Positions 1-7,127 of a DNA stretch of 27,554 nucleotides are shown here, piece by piece. Numbering within the stretch: the first letter of the stretch is position 1; every line of letters begins with the position of its first letter. Origin of the DNA: Prevotellaceae bacterium UBA4332 (GTDB taxonomy: Bacteria; Bacteroidota; Bacteroidia; Bacteroidales; Bacteroidaceae); contig DGTQ01000003.1 of assembly GCA_002394365.1 (NCBI GenBank), positions 1-27,554 on the forward strand, in the 5' to 3' direction. The translations under genes were made by a program, and so were the position numbers. The notes under the pieces were generated by a model. The model worked only from the letters and a program-made list of their open reading frames with translations, did no database searches and had not been told where the DNA came from.

Positions 1-14
1 TCGCCCAAAAACGC

Positions 15-98
15 AAAAGCATTACTTTAGGTGGTAAAAGCATTACCTCTGCGTGCAGAAGCATTACTTCTGCATCCAGAAGCACTGCTTCTGCATCA
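15..98. repeat. 21-bp tandem repeat, four copies
   Basis: Four consecutive 21-bp units begin at 15, 36, 57 and 78. Each opens with A(A/G)AAGCATTAC or a close variant (the last reads AGAAGCACTGC). Units three and four contain the perfect inverted repeat AGAAG-N5-CTTCT. The period is a multiple of three, so a reading frame runs through it and gives a heptad-like peptide, but I see no start, composition or homology that supports a gene. The rest of 99-777 holds only the sites listed separately. Confidence 0.8.
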
Positions 99-156
99 CC
101 CCCTCGCAAGCCCTGAAAATACTGGCCTTCCGCGAAGGTTAAATACCCCGTTTTAC

Positions 157-187
157 TTGCACAGACCACCATTTTTTTGTAACTTTG
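157..187 (+). promoter_or_regulatory. Candidate Bacteroidetes promoter with no clear gene
   Basis: TAACTTTG at 180-187 matches the Bacteroidetes -7 box TAnnTTTG. A TTG at 157-159 lies 20 bases upstream, where the -33 box is expected. Transcription would start near 194, and a C-rich/G-rich hairpin follows at once (TCCCCC at 223-228 pairing with GGGGGA at 235-240). The next plus-strand gene, parA, is almost 600 bases away and has its own -7 box, so this promoter may drive a short RNA or be fortuitous. Confidence 0.45.
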
Positions 188-350
188 CATATAGAAAAAG
201 GACGGATAAAGACCCCCTCCAGTCCCCCTGTTTAGGGGGATGGTACCAACTGAAGGAGAGTTGACTTCCGAACTTTTCCCAGAGCGCTCTAACTACTATC
301 AAACAACAAACAAAATTTTCAAAACCGCCAGAAACAGGAAACCAGAAAAG

Positions 351-390
351 AACTTATAACTGGTAACTTATAACTGGTAACTTAAAAGTT
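351..390. repeat. 14-bp tandem repeat
   Basis: AACTTATAACTGGT occurs at 351-364 and 365-378, followed by a partial third copy at 379-390. The array runs directly into the displaced copy of the tRNA 3' end at 388. Confidence 0.7.
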
Positions 391-410
391 AGTACGCCCA
401 CTGGGAATCG
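388..410. repeat. Displaced copy of tRNA-Arg 3' end (att-like direct repeat)
   Basis: These 23 bases are identical to 488-510, exactly 100 bp away. The second copy covers the last 18 bases of the tRNA-Arg gene (493-510) plus five bases beyond its 3' end. The sequences diverge immediately outside the 23 bp. Duplication of a tRNA 3' end is the usual footprint of integrase-mediated insertion, but only 77 bp lie between the copies, so a relic of a second tRNA gene is also possible. Confidence 0.75.
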
Positions 411-411
411 C

Positions 412-455
412 CTCGGCTTTGCCGCTTTCACAAAGCACGTCAGTGCGACTGAAAG
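412..455. repeat. REP-like double-hairpin element, copy A
   Basis: A small hairpin (CGGC-TTT-GCCG, 414-424) is followed by a second one whose outer stem is CTTTCA (425-430) with TGAAAG (450-455) and whose inner stem is GCAC/GTGC. A related element lies at 13855-13893. The two share GCTTTCACAAAGC and ACTGAAAGA, while their first stems differ in sequence but keep pairing. It could be an intergenic repeat or part of a terminator for either neighbour. Confidence 0.55.
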
Positions 456-492
456 AGCCCTTGGGTGAGATGGACAGTGTAAAGTACGTTAG

Positions 493-565
493 TACGCCCA
501 CTGGGAATCGAACCCAGATCGGGAGAACCGGAATCTCCTATTCTAATCCGTTGAACTACAGGCGC
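493..565 (-). tRNA. tRNA-Arg (anticodon CCG)
   Basis: The minus strand folds as a full cloverleaf of 73 nt. The acceptor stem GCGCCTG pairs with TGGGCGT, using some wobble pairs. The anticodon stem is GGAGA/TCTCC with loop TTCCGGT, placing anticodon CCG at 529-531 and U33 before it. The T arm is CTGGG-TTCGATT-CCCAG. The discriminator base is A and no CCA is encoded. It reads the arginine codon CGG. Its 3' end is duplicated 100 bp away at 388-410. Confidence 0.93.
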
Positions 566-716
566 ATTAACAAAAAAAGCGTTGGCTGAGCCCGAGAGGC
601 TTTGAAATGCGAGGCTTTGAAATGCAAAGGTACTAAAAAGTTTTGAAAAACGTGGCTGAAATGATAAAAAATGTGTATTAAATATGTGAAAGGCAGTAAA
701 TGTCAAAAAAAAATAT

Positions 717-724
717 TAACTTTG
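717..724 (+). promoter_or_regulatory. Candidate -7 box for the parAB operon
   Basis: TAACTTTG matches TAnnTTTG, 53 bases before the parA start. No good TTTG -33 box stands at the expected distance; a run of nine A residues (705-713) lies just upstream instead. The implied leader is about 45 nt and contains a four-codon ORF, ATG TGC CCT GAA TAA, at 742-756. Confidence 0.5.
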
Positions 725-777
725 CATTGTATTGTGGGGTGATGTGCCCTGAATAAAGAAGAAGCAAAGAACTAACA

Positions 778-1557
778 ATGATGAAAAAGAAAGCAGGAAA
801 GATAATAGCCTTAGCAAATCAAAAGGGAGGTGTGGGCAAGACTACCACAGCCATAAACCTTGCTGCATCGCTCGCCACGCTGGAGAGGTCGGTGCTGCTC
901 ATTGATGCTGACCCTCAGGCAAACGCTTCCAGCGGACTGGGTGTTGACATTCAGGAGGTGGAATGTTCCATCTACGAGTGTATCATCAATCATGCTGACG
1001 TGCGCGACGCTATCTATACGACAGACATCAGCGGACTTGACATCATACCAAGTCACATAAATCTCGTGGGTGCTGAAATAGAGATGCTCAAGGTGCCAAA
1101 CAGGGAGAAGGTGCTCAGGGAGCTCCTCGAGCCTATACGCGAGGATTATGACTACATACTCATTGACTGTTCTCCGTCGTTAGGCCTTATAACGGTGAAT
1201 GCCCTCACGGCTGCAACCTCGGTGATAATTCCTGTGCAGTGCGAATACTTCGCTCTGGAGGGTATCGGCAAGTTGCTGCACACCATCAAGATTATCAAGA
1301 GCAAGCTGAATCCGAAACTCGAGATAGAGGGCTTCTTGCTCACTATGTATGACAACCGTCTGCGTCTTGCCAACCAGATTTATGACGAGGTGAAGAGGCA
1401 CTTCCAGGAACTGGTGTTCAAGACTGTCATACAGCGTAACGTGAAGCTCTCGGAGAGTCCGAGTCACGGTTTGCCTGTAATCCTCTATGATGCCGATGCC
1501 ACAGGTTCGAAGAATCACCTCGCTTTGGCTAAGGAAATAATAAGCAGAGAAAAATAA
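778..1557 (+). CDS. parA: ParA/Soj chromosome-partitioning ATPase
   Basis: This 259-residue protein belongs to the ParA/MinD family of deviant-Walker ATPases. The motif KGGVGKTT is at residues 16-23 with the signature lysine (KGG), followed by LLIDADPQAN (Walker A') near residues 40-49 and a Walker B IDCSPSLG near 127-134. The length is typical of chromosomal Soj proteins. ParA dimers bind the nucleoid non-specifically and move ParB-parS complexes by ATP-dependent cycling. Two adjacent ATG codons (778, 781) could each start it; the first is used here. parB follows after 3 bases, so the pair is one operon. No parS-like palindrome of the TGTTNCACGTGAAACA type is visible in the window. Confidence 0.97.
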   Translation: MMKKKAGKIIALANQKGGVGKTTTAINLAASLATLERSVLLIDADPQANASSGLGVDIQEVECSIYECIINHADVRDAIYTTDISGLDIIPSHINLVGAEIEMLKVPNREKVLRELLEPIREDYDYILIDCSPSLGLITVNALTAATSVIIPVQCEYFALEGIGKLLHTIKIIKSKLNPKLEIEGFLLTMYDNRLRLANQIYDEVKRHFQELVFKTVIQRNVKLSESPSHGLPVILYDADATGSKNHLALAKEIISREK

Positions 1558-1560
1558 GTA

Positions 1561-2469
1561 ATGGCAGTACACAAGAAATACAATAACACAGGCAGTAAGG
1601 GCAGCGCCCTCGGAAGAGGACTTGACGCCCTGATATCCACAGAGGAGGTGAGCACGCAGGGCTCTTCCACCATCAACGAAATACCCATAGAACTTATTGA
1701 TGCCAATCCTAACCAGCCTCGTCGAGAGTTTGACGAGCAGGCGTTGCGCGAGCTCGCGGCTTCCATCAAGGAGATTGGCATAATTCAGCCCATCACGCTG
1801 CGCCAGCAGCCTGACGGCAGATACATGATTGTGGCAGGCGAGCGTCGTTGGCGTGCTTCGCAGCTGGCAGGACTTACGGCTTTGCCAGCATACATACGCA
1901 CCATCAGCGACGAGAACGTCATGGAGATGGCGCTGGTGGAGAATATACAGCGCGAAGACCTCAATGCCATAGAGATAGCCCTGGGCTATCAGCACCTGCT
2001 TGAGAACGACGGCATGACGCAGGAGAAGGTGTCTGAGCGTGTGGGCAAGAGCCGTGCGGCAATAGCCAACTACCTCAGGCTGCTTCGTCTGCCAGCACAG
2101 ATACAGCTCTCCCTGCAGAACAAGCAGATAGACATGGGACATGCCCGCGCCTTGCTGTCGCTCGACTCCCCGTCTCTCCAGATAAAGGTTTACAAGGAGA
2201 TAATCAAGAACGGCTACTCCGTGCGCAAGGTGGAAGAGGTTGTCAACACCCTGAAGAATGGTGAGGACGTGAAGATAGGCACCAGGACGGTGAAAGGAAC
2301 CCCAGGCATACCAAAGGAGTATGAGGCTATGAAACAGCGTCTTGCCAAGCTGATGGGCTCGAAGGTGCAGATGACTTGTTCTGCCAAGGGCAAGGGCAAG
2401 ATAACCATACCATTTGCCAATGAAGAGGAGCTGGAACGCCTCATGTCGATGTTTGATAAACTGAAGTAA
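1561..2469 (+). CDS. parB: ParB/Spo0J chromosome-partitioning CTPase/DNA-binding protein
   Basis: The 302-residue protein has the ParB order: an N-terminal LGRGLDALI motif (about 17-25, the ParA-interacting region), an N-terminal domain with NPNQPRREF (49-57) and the box II motif GERRWRAS (93-100), then ENIQREDLN (128-136). A helix-turn-helix follows around residues 153-180 (GMTQEKVSERVGKSRAAIANYL), and a C-terminal dimerisation region ends in FDKLK. It binds parS, spreads along DNA as a CTP-dependent clamp and stimulates ParA. It is adjacent to parA (3-base gap) and probably co-transcribed with the DUF5683 gene downstream. Confidence 0.97.
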   Translation: MAVHKKYNNTGSKGSALGRGLDALISTEEVSTQGSSTINEIPIELIDANPNQPRREFDEQALRELAASIKEIGIIQPITLRQQPDGRYMIVAGERRWRASQLAGLTALPAYIRTISDENVMEMALVENIQREDLNAIEIALGYQHLLENDGMTQEKVSERVGKSRAAIANYLRLLRLPAQIQLSLQNKQIDMGHARALLSLDSPSLQIKVYKEIIKNGYSVRKVEEVVNTLKNGEDVKIGTRTVKGTPGIPKEYEAMKQRLAKLMGSKVQMTCSAKGKGKITIPFANEEELERLMSMFDKLK

Positions 2470-2494
2470 GTTCTCCTGTCGTAAAAAGCAAAAG

Positions 2495-3184
2495 GTGAAG
2501 GAGAAACTGAAACACATAATGGTTGCGCTGCTGTTGCTGGCGGTATGCTCCGTAGCGCGTGGCATGGGAGACACGACGGCTGTGGTAATGGCTGACACGG
2601 TGCCCGTCCTGACGCAGAAAGACTCTGCGGCTCTGGCCAAGATGGAGAAAAAGCTGGCGAAGCAGAAGAAAAAGCGCGACTGGAGCAACTGGCGACCTGA
2701 CCCCAAGCGTGCCACGCTGCTGGCTATCATACCAGGAGCAGGACAGATATACAACAGAAAATACTGGAAGCTGCCGATATTCTACGGAGGATTTCTCGGT
2801 TGTATATATGCCTGGAGGTGGAACAACCAGATGTACAGCGACTATTCGCAGGCTTACGTTGACCTGTGCGACGGCAATCCCGATACGGACAGCTACAACA
2901 AGTTTCTGCACCTGGGAATTACGATAGACGAGAATAACGCAGACCAGTATAAGGGTATCTTCAAGTCGAGAAAAGACAAGTATCGCCGCTGGCGAGACCT
3001 GAGTATCTTTGTCATGATAGGAGTTTACGCCTTATCCATAATAGATGCATACGTGGACGCTTCGCTCTCAAAGTTTGACATCTCCGACGACCTGAGCATC
3101 GAGGTGAAGCCAGCCGTAATAAACGGCAGCGACAACAGGCTCGAGAATTCGGCCCTTGGAGTGCACGGAGCATTGAAGTTCTAA
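2495..3184 (+). CDS. DUF5683 family membrane protein
   Basis: The 229-residue protein matches the Bacteroidetes DUF5683 family by its central block AIIPGAGQIYNRKYWK (about 77-92), followed by a hydrophobic stretch and a second membrane segment near 169-188. A hydrophobic N terminus (8-22) looks like a signal or anchor, and a charged Lys-rich helix spans 45-62. I used the GTG at 2495; an ATG at 2519 would remove eight residues and leave the hydrophobic segment at the N terminus, so the start is uncertain. The gene sits between parB and a lytic transglycosylase, a conserved order in Bacteroidetes. Its function is unknown; a cell-envelope role is inferred from its membrane segments and neighbour. 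Confidence 0.85.
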   Translation: MKEKLKHIMVALLLLAVCSVARGMGDTTAVVMADTVPVLTQKDSAALAKMEKKLAKQKKKRDWSNWRPDPKRATLLAIIPGAGQIYNRKYWKLPIFYGGFLGCIYAWRWNNQMYSDYSQAYVDLCDGNPDTDSYNKFLHLGITIDENNADQYKGIFKSRKDKYRRWRDLSIFVMIGVYALSIIDAYVDASLSKFDISDDLSIEVKPAVINGSDNRLENSALGVHGALKF

Positions 3185-3200
3185 CAAAACAAAAAACTGA

Positions 3201-4706
3201 ATGAATACAAAAAGAATAAAATATTACATCCTTACGATAGTTATCCTTGCTGGCATAAGTATCAGCATGAACGCGAGTCTTCGTGATTTTGCGTTGCAGA
3301 TGAGTGTGTCAGAAGTAAACGACAAAGCCAGCGAAAAGGCAAACAAGGACCCGAAGGTCCTGAAGGGTAACGTGGAAATAGACGAACCAGAAGATGAAGA
3401 GGCAGAAGAGGGAGAAGAAGATGATGGCGACGAGGTAACCCTCATTACGGAAGATGAGGAAGAAGACAGCGTAGATACCGACGAGCCGAAGGTGTATGAA
3501 GAGGACGAGATTATCGTTACGGGCAAAGACGGCAAGGAAGAAATAATAGAAGTGCCTGAGGGACTGGTGCTTGACGAGGAAGCAGACTCGTCGGACTACA
3601 ACCGCCAGAGGTATCTCTCGGAGGACAGTACGGCCGTAATGCCAAACGTAATACCAATGTTTGAGCAGCAGGTGTATATCGACAGGCTGAAGAGAATGCC
3701 TACGGCAATAGAGATGCCCTGGAACTCCGTGGTGCAGAAGTTCATTGACCGTTATAGCGGCAGGTTGCGTCGCTCTGTCAGCGTGATGCTGGGCGCACAG
3801 AATTTCTACATGCCTATATTCGAACAGGCACTCGAGGTTTACGACCTTCCTCTCGAACTGAAATACCTGCCAGTGATAGAATCTGCCCTGAAGCCTAACG
3901 CGGTGAGCCGCGTGGGTGCAACGGGCTTGTGGCAGTTTATGGTGGCAACGGGCAAGCGCTACTCCCTGAAGGTAAATTCGATGATTGACGAGCGCAGAGA
4001 CCCAGTCAAGGCATCATACGCAGCAGCCCATTACCTGAGCGATTTGTATCAGATATTCGGCGACTGGGCTCTCGTGATAGCTGCCTACAACTGCGGTCCT
4101 GGCAACATACAGAAGGCCATACAGCGTTCTGGGGGCAAGAAGGACTACTGGGAGATTTATCCCTACCTCCCGTCGGAGACGCGTGGCTATGTGCCAGCCT
4201 TCATTGCTGCAAACTACATCATGACGTATTATTGCGAGCACAACATCAGTCCGATGGTGGCAACTCTGCCAGAGGAGACAGACACGATAATGCTCTTTCA
4301 GAACCTGCATTTCAAGCAGGTGTCTGACGTGCTCGGCATAGAGATGGACGAACTGCGCGCCCTCAACCCGCAGTATCGCAGAGACGTGGTTACGGGTTAT
4401 AGCGAGCCTACCGACCTGCGCCTGCCAAAGGAGTACATAGAGAAGTTCATAGAGAAACAGGATGAAATCTTCGCCTATGACGTCAGCGACCTCATGAAAC
4501 GCGATGTCGTTGATGTCAACGAAGGCTCTTACGCATACAAACCTTCTTCTTCACGTGCCTACAGAAAGAAATATGTGCGCAGCCGCCACAACAAGCTCCT
4601 GAAGAAAGGCAAGAGAGGAAAGCACGGAAAATGGTCTAAGGGCAAGTCTTCGAAGAAGAAAAAGTCATCGAGACGCTCAAAGCGCAAGAAGAGAAGGAGG
4701 AGATAA
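3201..4706 (+). CDS. mltD: MltD-like membrane-bound lytic murein transglycosylase
   Basis: The 501-residue protein carries an N-terminal hydrophobic segment (7-24) and an SLT/lysozyme-like domain at about 205-330. The catalytic glutamate is in LPVIESAL (E227), followed by GATGLWQFM (239-247) and AAYNCGPGN (294-302). It cleaves the MurNAc-GlcNAc bond of peptidoglycan with formation of 1,6-anhydroMurNAc. A LysM-like segment follows around 365-430. Two tracts are unusual: a very acidic linker at about 58-105 and a C-terminal tail of about 35 residues made almost wholly of Lys, Arg, Ser and Gly. The gene starts 16 bases after the DUF5683 gene and is probably in the same operon. Confidence 0.92.
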   Translation: MNTKRIKYYILTIVILAGISISMNASLRDFALQMSVSEVNDKASEKANKDPKVLKGNVEIDEPEDEEAEEGEEDDGDEVTLITEDEEEDSVDTDEPKVYEEDEIIVTGKDGKEEIIEVPEGLVLDEEADSSDYNRQRYLSEDSTAVMPNVIPMFEQQVYIDRLKRMPTAIEMPWNSVVQKFIDRYSGRLRRSVSVMLGAQNFYMPIFEQALEVYDLPLELKYLPVIESALKPNAVSRVGATGLWQFMVATGKRYSLKVNSMIDERRDPVKASYAAAHYLSDLYQIFGDWALVIAAYNCGPGNIQKAIQRSGGKKDYWEIYPYLPSETRGYVPAFIAANYIMTYYCEHNISPMVATLPEETDTIMLFQNLHFKQVSDVLGIEMDELRALNPQYRRDVVTGYSEPTDLRLPKEYIEKFIEKQDEIFAYDVSDLMKRDVVDVNEGSYAYKPSSSRAYRKKYVRSRHNKLLKKGKRGKHGKWSKGKSSKKKKSSRRSKRKKRRRR

Positions 4707-4800
4707 ACTGCCGTGGGGGCTCTCCCCGCCATCCGCCTCTCTCTAAGTATCAGATAAAAAAAACTAACCTGAAAACTAAATACTAAATACTAAGCTAACT

Positions 4801-7041
4801 ATGACCGACAAAGAGATGGTAGAGGAAGCTTTTGAACGTCTGCTTCAAAGTTACATTAACTCCAATCATCGAAAGAAAATTGACATAATAAAGCAAGCAT
4901 ACAATTTTGCTATGCGTGCTCACGAGGGACAGCATCGTGACTCTGGGTATCCGTACATGATGCACCCCATAGCTGTTGCCACCATCGTCTCGGAGGAGAT
5001 GGGGCTGGGCAGTACCAGCATTTGTGCAGCATTATTGCATGACGTGCTTGACGGAACAGACTACACCATAGAGGATATTGAGAATATCTTCGGCAAAAAG
5101 ATAGCCCTTATTGTTGACGGACTCACCAAGATAGCTGGTGGCATCTTTGGTGACAAGGCACTGGAGCAGGCAGAGAACTTCAAGAAGCTCCTGCTCACGA
5201 TGAGTGAGGATATTCGTGTTATCCTCATCAAGATATGCGACCGCCTGGATAACATGCGTCATCTGGACAAACAGCCAGAGGCGAAGCGATACAAGATTTC
5301 GGGTGAGACATTATATATATATGCTCCTCTTGCCAACCGTCTGGGACTCAACACTATCAAGACAGAACTGGAAGACCTGTCCTTCAAGTACGAGCACCCA
5401 GAAGAGTACGAGGGCATAGTAAAGAAACTGGCGCACACCAACGAAAAACGTACCGAGCTGTTTGAGAATTTCACACGTCCCATACGTCAGTCGCTCGACG
5501 AGATGGGTGTTCACTATACTATCAAGGCACGTGTGAAGAGCCCCTATTCCATCTGGAACAAGATGCAGAAGAAGCATGTGTCCTTCGATGAAATATACGA
5601 CATACTCGCTGTGCGTATCATCTTCACCCCACGAGAATTGACAGACGAGGTGAACGAGTGCTTCAATATCTATGTGGCACTCTGCAAATTGTATAAATCC
5701 CATCCCGACCGTCTGCGTGACTGGCTGGCACACCCTAAGGCGAATGGCTATCAGGCACTCCACGTTACCCTTATGAGTAACATGGGACAGTGGATAGAGG
5801 TGCAGATACGCTCGCAAAAGATGGACGAGATAGCAGAGCAGGGATTTGCGGCACACTGGAAATACAAGAGTGACAGCGATACCGAGAAGGTGGCTGAGGA
5901 CGAGTTGAATGGCTGGTTGCAGACCATCAAGGAGATTCTTGACGACCCGCAGCCCGATGCTATGGACTTTCTTGATGCAATCAAGCTGAATCTCTTTGCG
6001 AGCGAGATATTCGTATTCTCTCCGAAGGGAGACATCATCACGATGCCTAACAACAGCACTGCGCTTGACTATGCTTTCCAGATACATACTTTCCTCGGAA
6101 CCCATTGCATAGGTGCTAAGGTAAATCATAAGCTCGTACCTCTTTCACACAAGCTGAAGAGCGGTGACCAGATTGAGATTATCACCAGCACGTCACAGCA
6201 CGTTCAGCCTGCATGGATAAACTTTGTCACTACGGCAAAGTCGCGCACAAAGATACAGACTATGTTGCGCAAGCAGGACCGTGAATATGCCAAGCAGGGC
6301 GAGCAGATGCTTACAGCTTGGTTGGAGCAAAACGGCCTGACTCTCGCTACGTCTAATCTCGACAAACTTTCCGAGCTGCACAGCACCAAGCACCACGAGC
6401 AGCTCTTTATATCAATAGCAAAAGGGGATATAGTGCTGAGTCAGAAAGACCTCAACTACATCTTCTATGGTGCTAAGGGCATAGAGAAACACAAGCGGCT
6501 GAGAAACTGGCGCAAGTATATACCGTTTGTGCGCAGCATGAAGAAGGCGGTGGAGAAAGGCCACAATTATCTCACCGTAGGAAAGGATTTCGACAAGAGT
6601 AAGGCAATAGTCATTACTGAGGACAATATCTCGAATTACGTATTCCCTAAGTGCTGTCAACCTATTCCTGGTGATGATATCATAGGCTACGTAAACAAGA
6701 AGAAGCAGATAGAGATACACCTGCGTTCGTGTGCTGAGGCTGCACGCTTGCAGTCATCCTTCGGCAGCGACATACTCGTTGCAAAGTGGGATATGCACGG
6801 CATAATGGAGTTTCGCACTACGCTTGCCCTGCGCGGTATAGACCGCAAGGGTATAATAAGAGATGTAACGCAGGTTCTCGCTGGCACATTCGATATAGAC
6901 ATTCATCGTCTCACCACTCTCTCTGACGACGGTATCTTCAACAGCGAGATAGAGTTGAAGGTAAAGGATGCCGCATCCCTCGGCGAGGTGGAGGAACAGC
7001 TGAGCCAGATAGACGGTATGCAAAGCGTACACAGAATATAA
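4801..7041 (+). CDS. rel: RelA/SpoT-family (p)ppGpp synthetase/hydrolase with altered hydrolase motif
   Basis: The 746-residue protein has the full long-RSH layout. The HD hydrolase domain is at about 25-180. The synthetase domain is at about 235-360, with RLRDWLAHPKANGYQALH (304-321) and EVQIRS (333-338). A TGS domain (402-463) and a C-terminal ACT domain (about 670-746) follow. The synthetase transfers pyrophosphate from ATP to GDP or GTP; the HD domain would remove it. In the HD domain the usual HDxxED reads HDVLDG (80-85), so the catalytic Glu-Asp pair is Asp-Gly. The usual ADRLHNMR region reads CDRLDNMR (146-153). Synthetase residues look intact, so the protein may be impaired in ppGpp hydrolysis. 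A 94-base gap separates it from the transglycosylase gene. Confidence 0.95.
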   Translation: MTDKEMVEEAFERLLQSYINSNHRKKIDIIKQAYNFAMRAHEGQHRDSGYPYMMHPIAVATIVSEEMGLGSTSICAALLHDVLDGTDYTIEDIENIFGKKIALIVDGLTKIAGGIFGDKALEQAENFKKLLLTMSEDIRVILIKICDRLDNMRHLDKQPEAKRYKISGETLYIYAPLANRLGLNTIKTELEDLSFKYEHPEEYEGIVKKLAHTNEKRTELFENFTRPIRQSLDEMGVHYTIKARVKSPYSIWNKMQKKHVSFDEIYDILAVRIIFTPRELTDEVNECFNIYVALCKLYKSHPDRLRDWLAHPKANGYQALHVTLMSNMGQWIEVQIRSQKMDEIAEQGFAAHWKYKSDSDTEKVAEDELNGWLQTIKEILDDPQPDAMDFLDAIKLNLFASEIFVFSPKGDIITMPNNSTALDYAFQIHTFLGTHCIGAKVNHKLVPLSHKLKSGDQIEIITSTSQHVQPAWINFVTTAKSRTKIQTMLRKQDREYAKQGEQMLTAWLEQNGLTLATSNLDKLSELHSTKHHEQLFISIAKGDIVLSQKDLNYIFYGAKGIEKHKRLRNWRKYIPFVRSMKKAVEKGHNYLTVGKDFDKSKAIVITEDNISNYVFPKCCQPIPGDDIIGYVNKKKQIEIHLRSCAEAARLQSSFGSDILVAKWDMHGIMEFRTTLALRGIDRKGIIRDVTQVLAGTFDIDIHRLTTLSDDGIFNSEIELKVKDAASLGEVEEQLSQIDGMQSVHRI

Positions 7042-7110
7042 TTCACAATTCACAATTCACAATTCATAATTCACAATTCACAGTTCACAGTTCACAGTTT
7101 ATAGTTTATA
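7041..7110. repeat. Heptanucleotide repeat array (ATTCACA)n
   Basis: Ten consecutive 7-bp units run from the last base of the rel stop codon: ATTCACA six times (one variant ATTCATA), GTTCACA twice, GTTTATA twice, then AT-rich sequence up to the pectinesterase start at 7128. The array ends 17 bases before that start, so copy-number changes would alter the leader or promoter spacing of the gene. The same heptamer appears inverted at about 15541-15555. Confidence 0.85.
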
Positions 7111-7127
7111 GTATAATATTATATATA

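Noticed and set aside
15..98. CRISPR array
   Set aside because: Units are contiguous 21-bp repeats without spacers, and no cas genes are present. No other array was seen in the window.
31..264. 77-codon ORF through the 21-bp repeats
   Set aside because: Its heptad-like peptide is a by-product of the 21-bp period. It overlaps a promoter and hairpin and has no supporting start or homology.
778..2469. parS sites around parAB
   Set aside because: I looked for palindromes of the TGTTNCACGTGAAACA type and saw none in or near these genes.
1180..2754. 524-codon minus-strand ORF opposite parA/parB
   Set aside because: It is a long open frame antisense to two clear conserved genes; its composition is that of a shadow frame.
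5311..6129. 272-codon minus-strand ORF opposite rel
   Set aside because: Antisense shadow of the RelA/SpoT gene with no recognisable domain.
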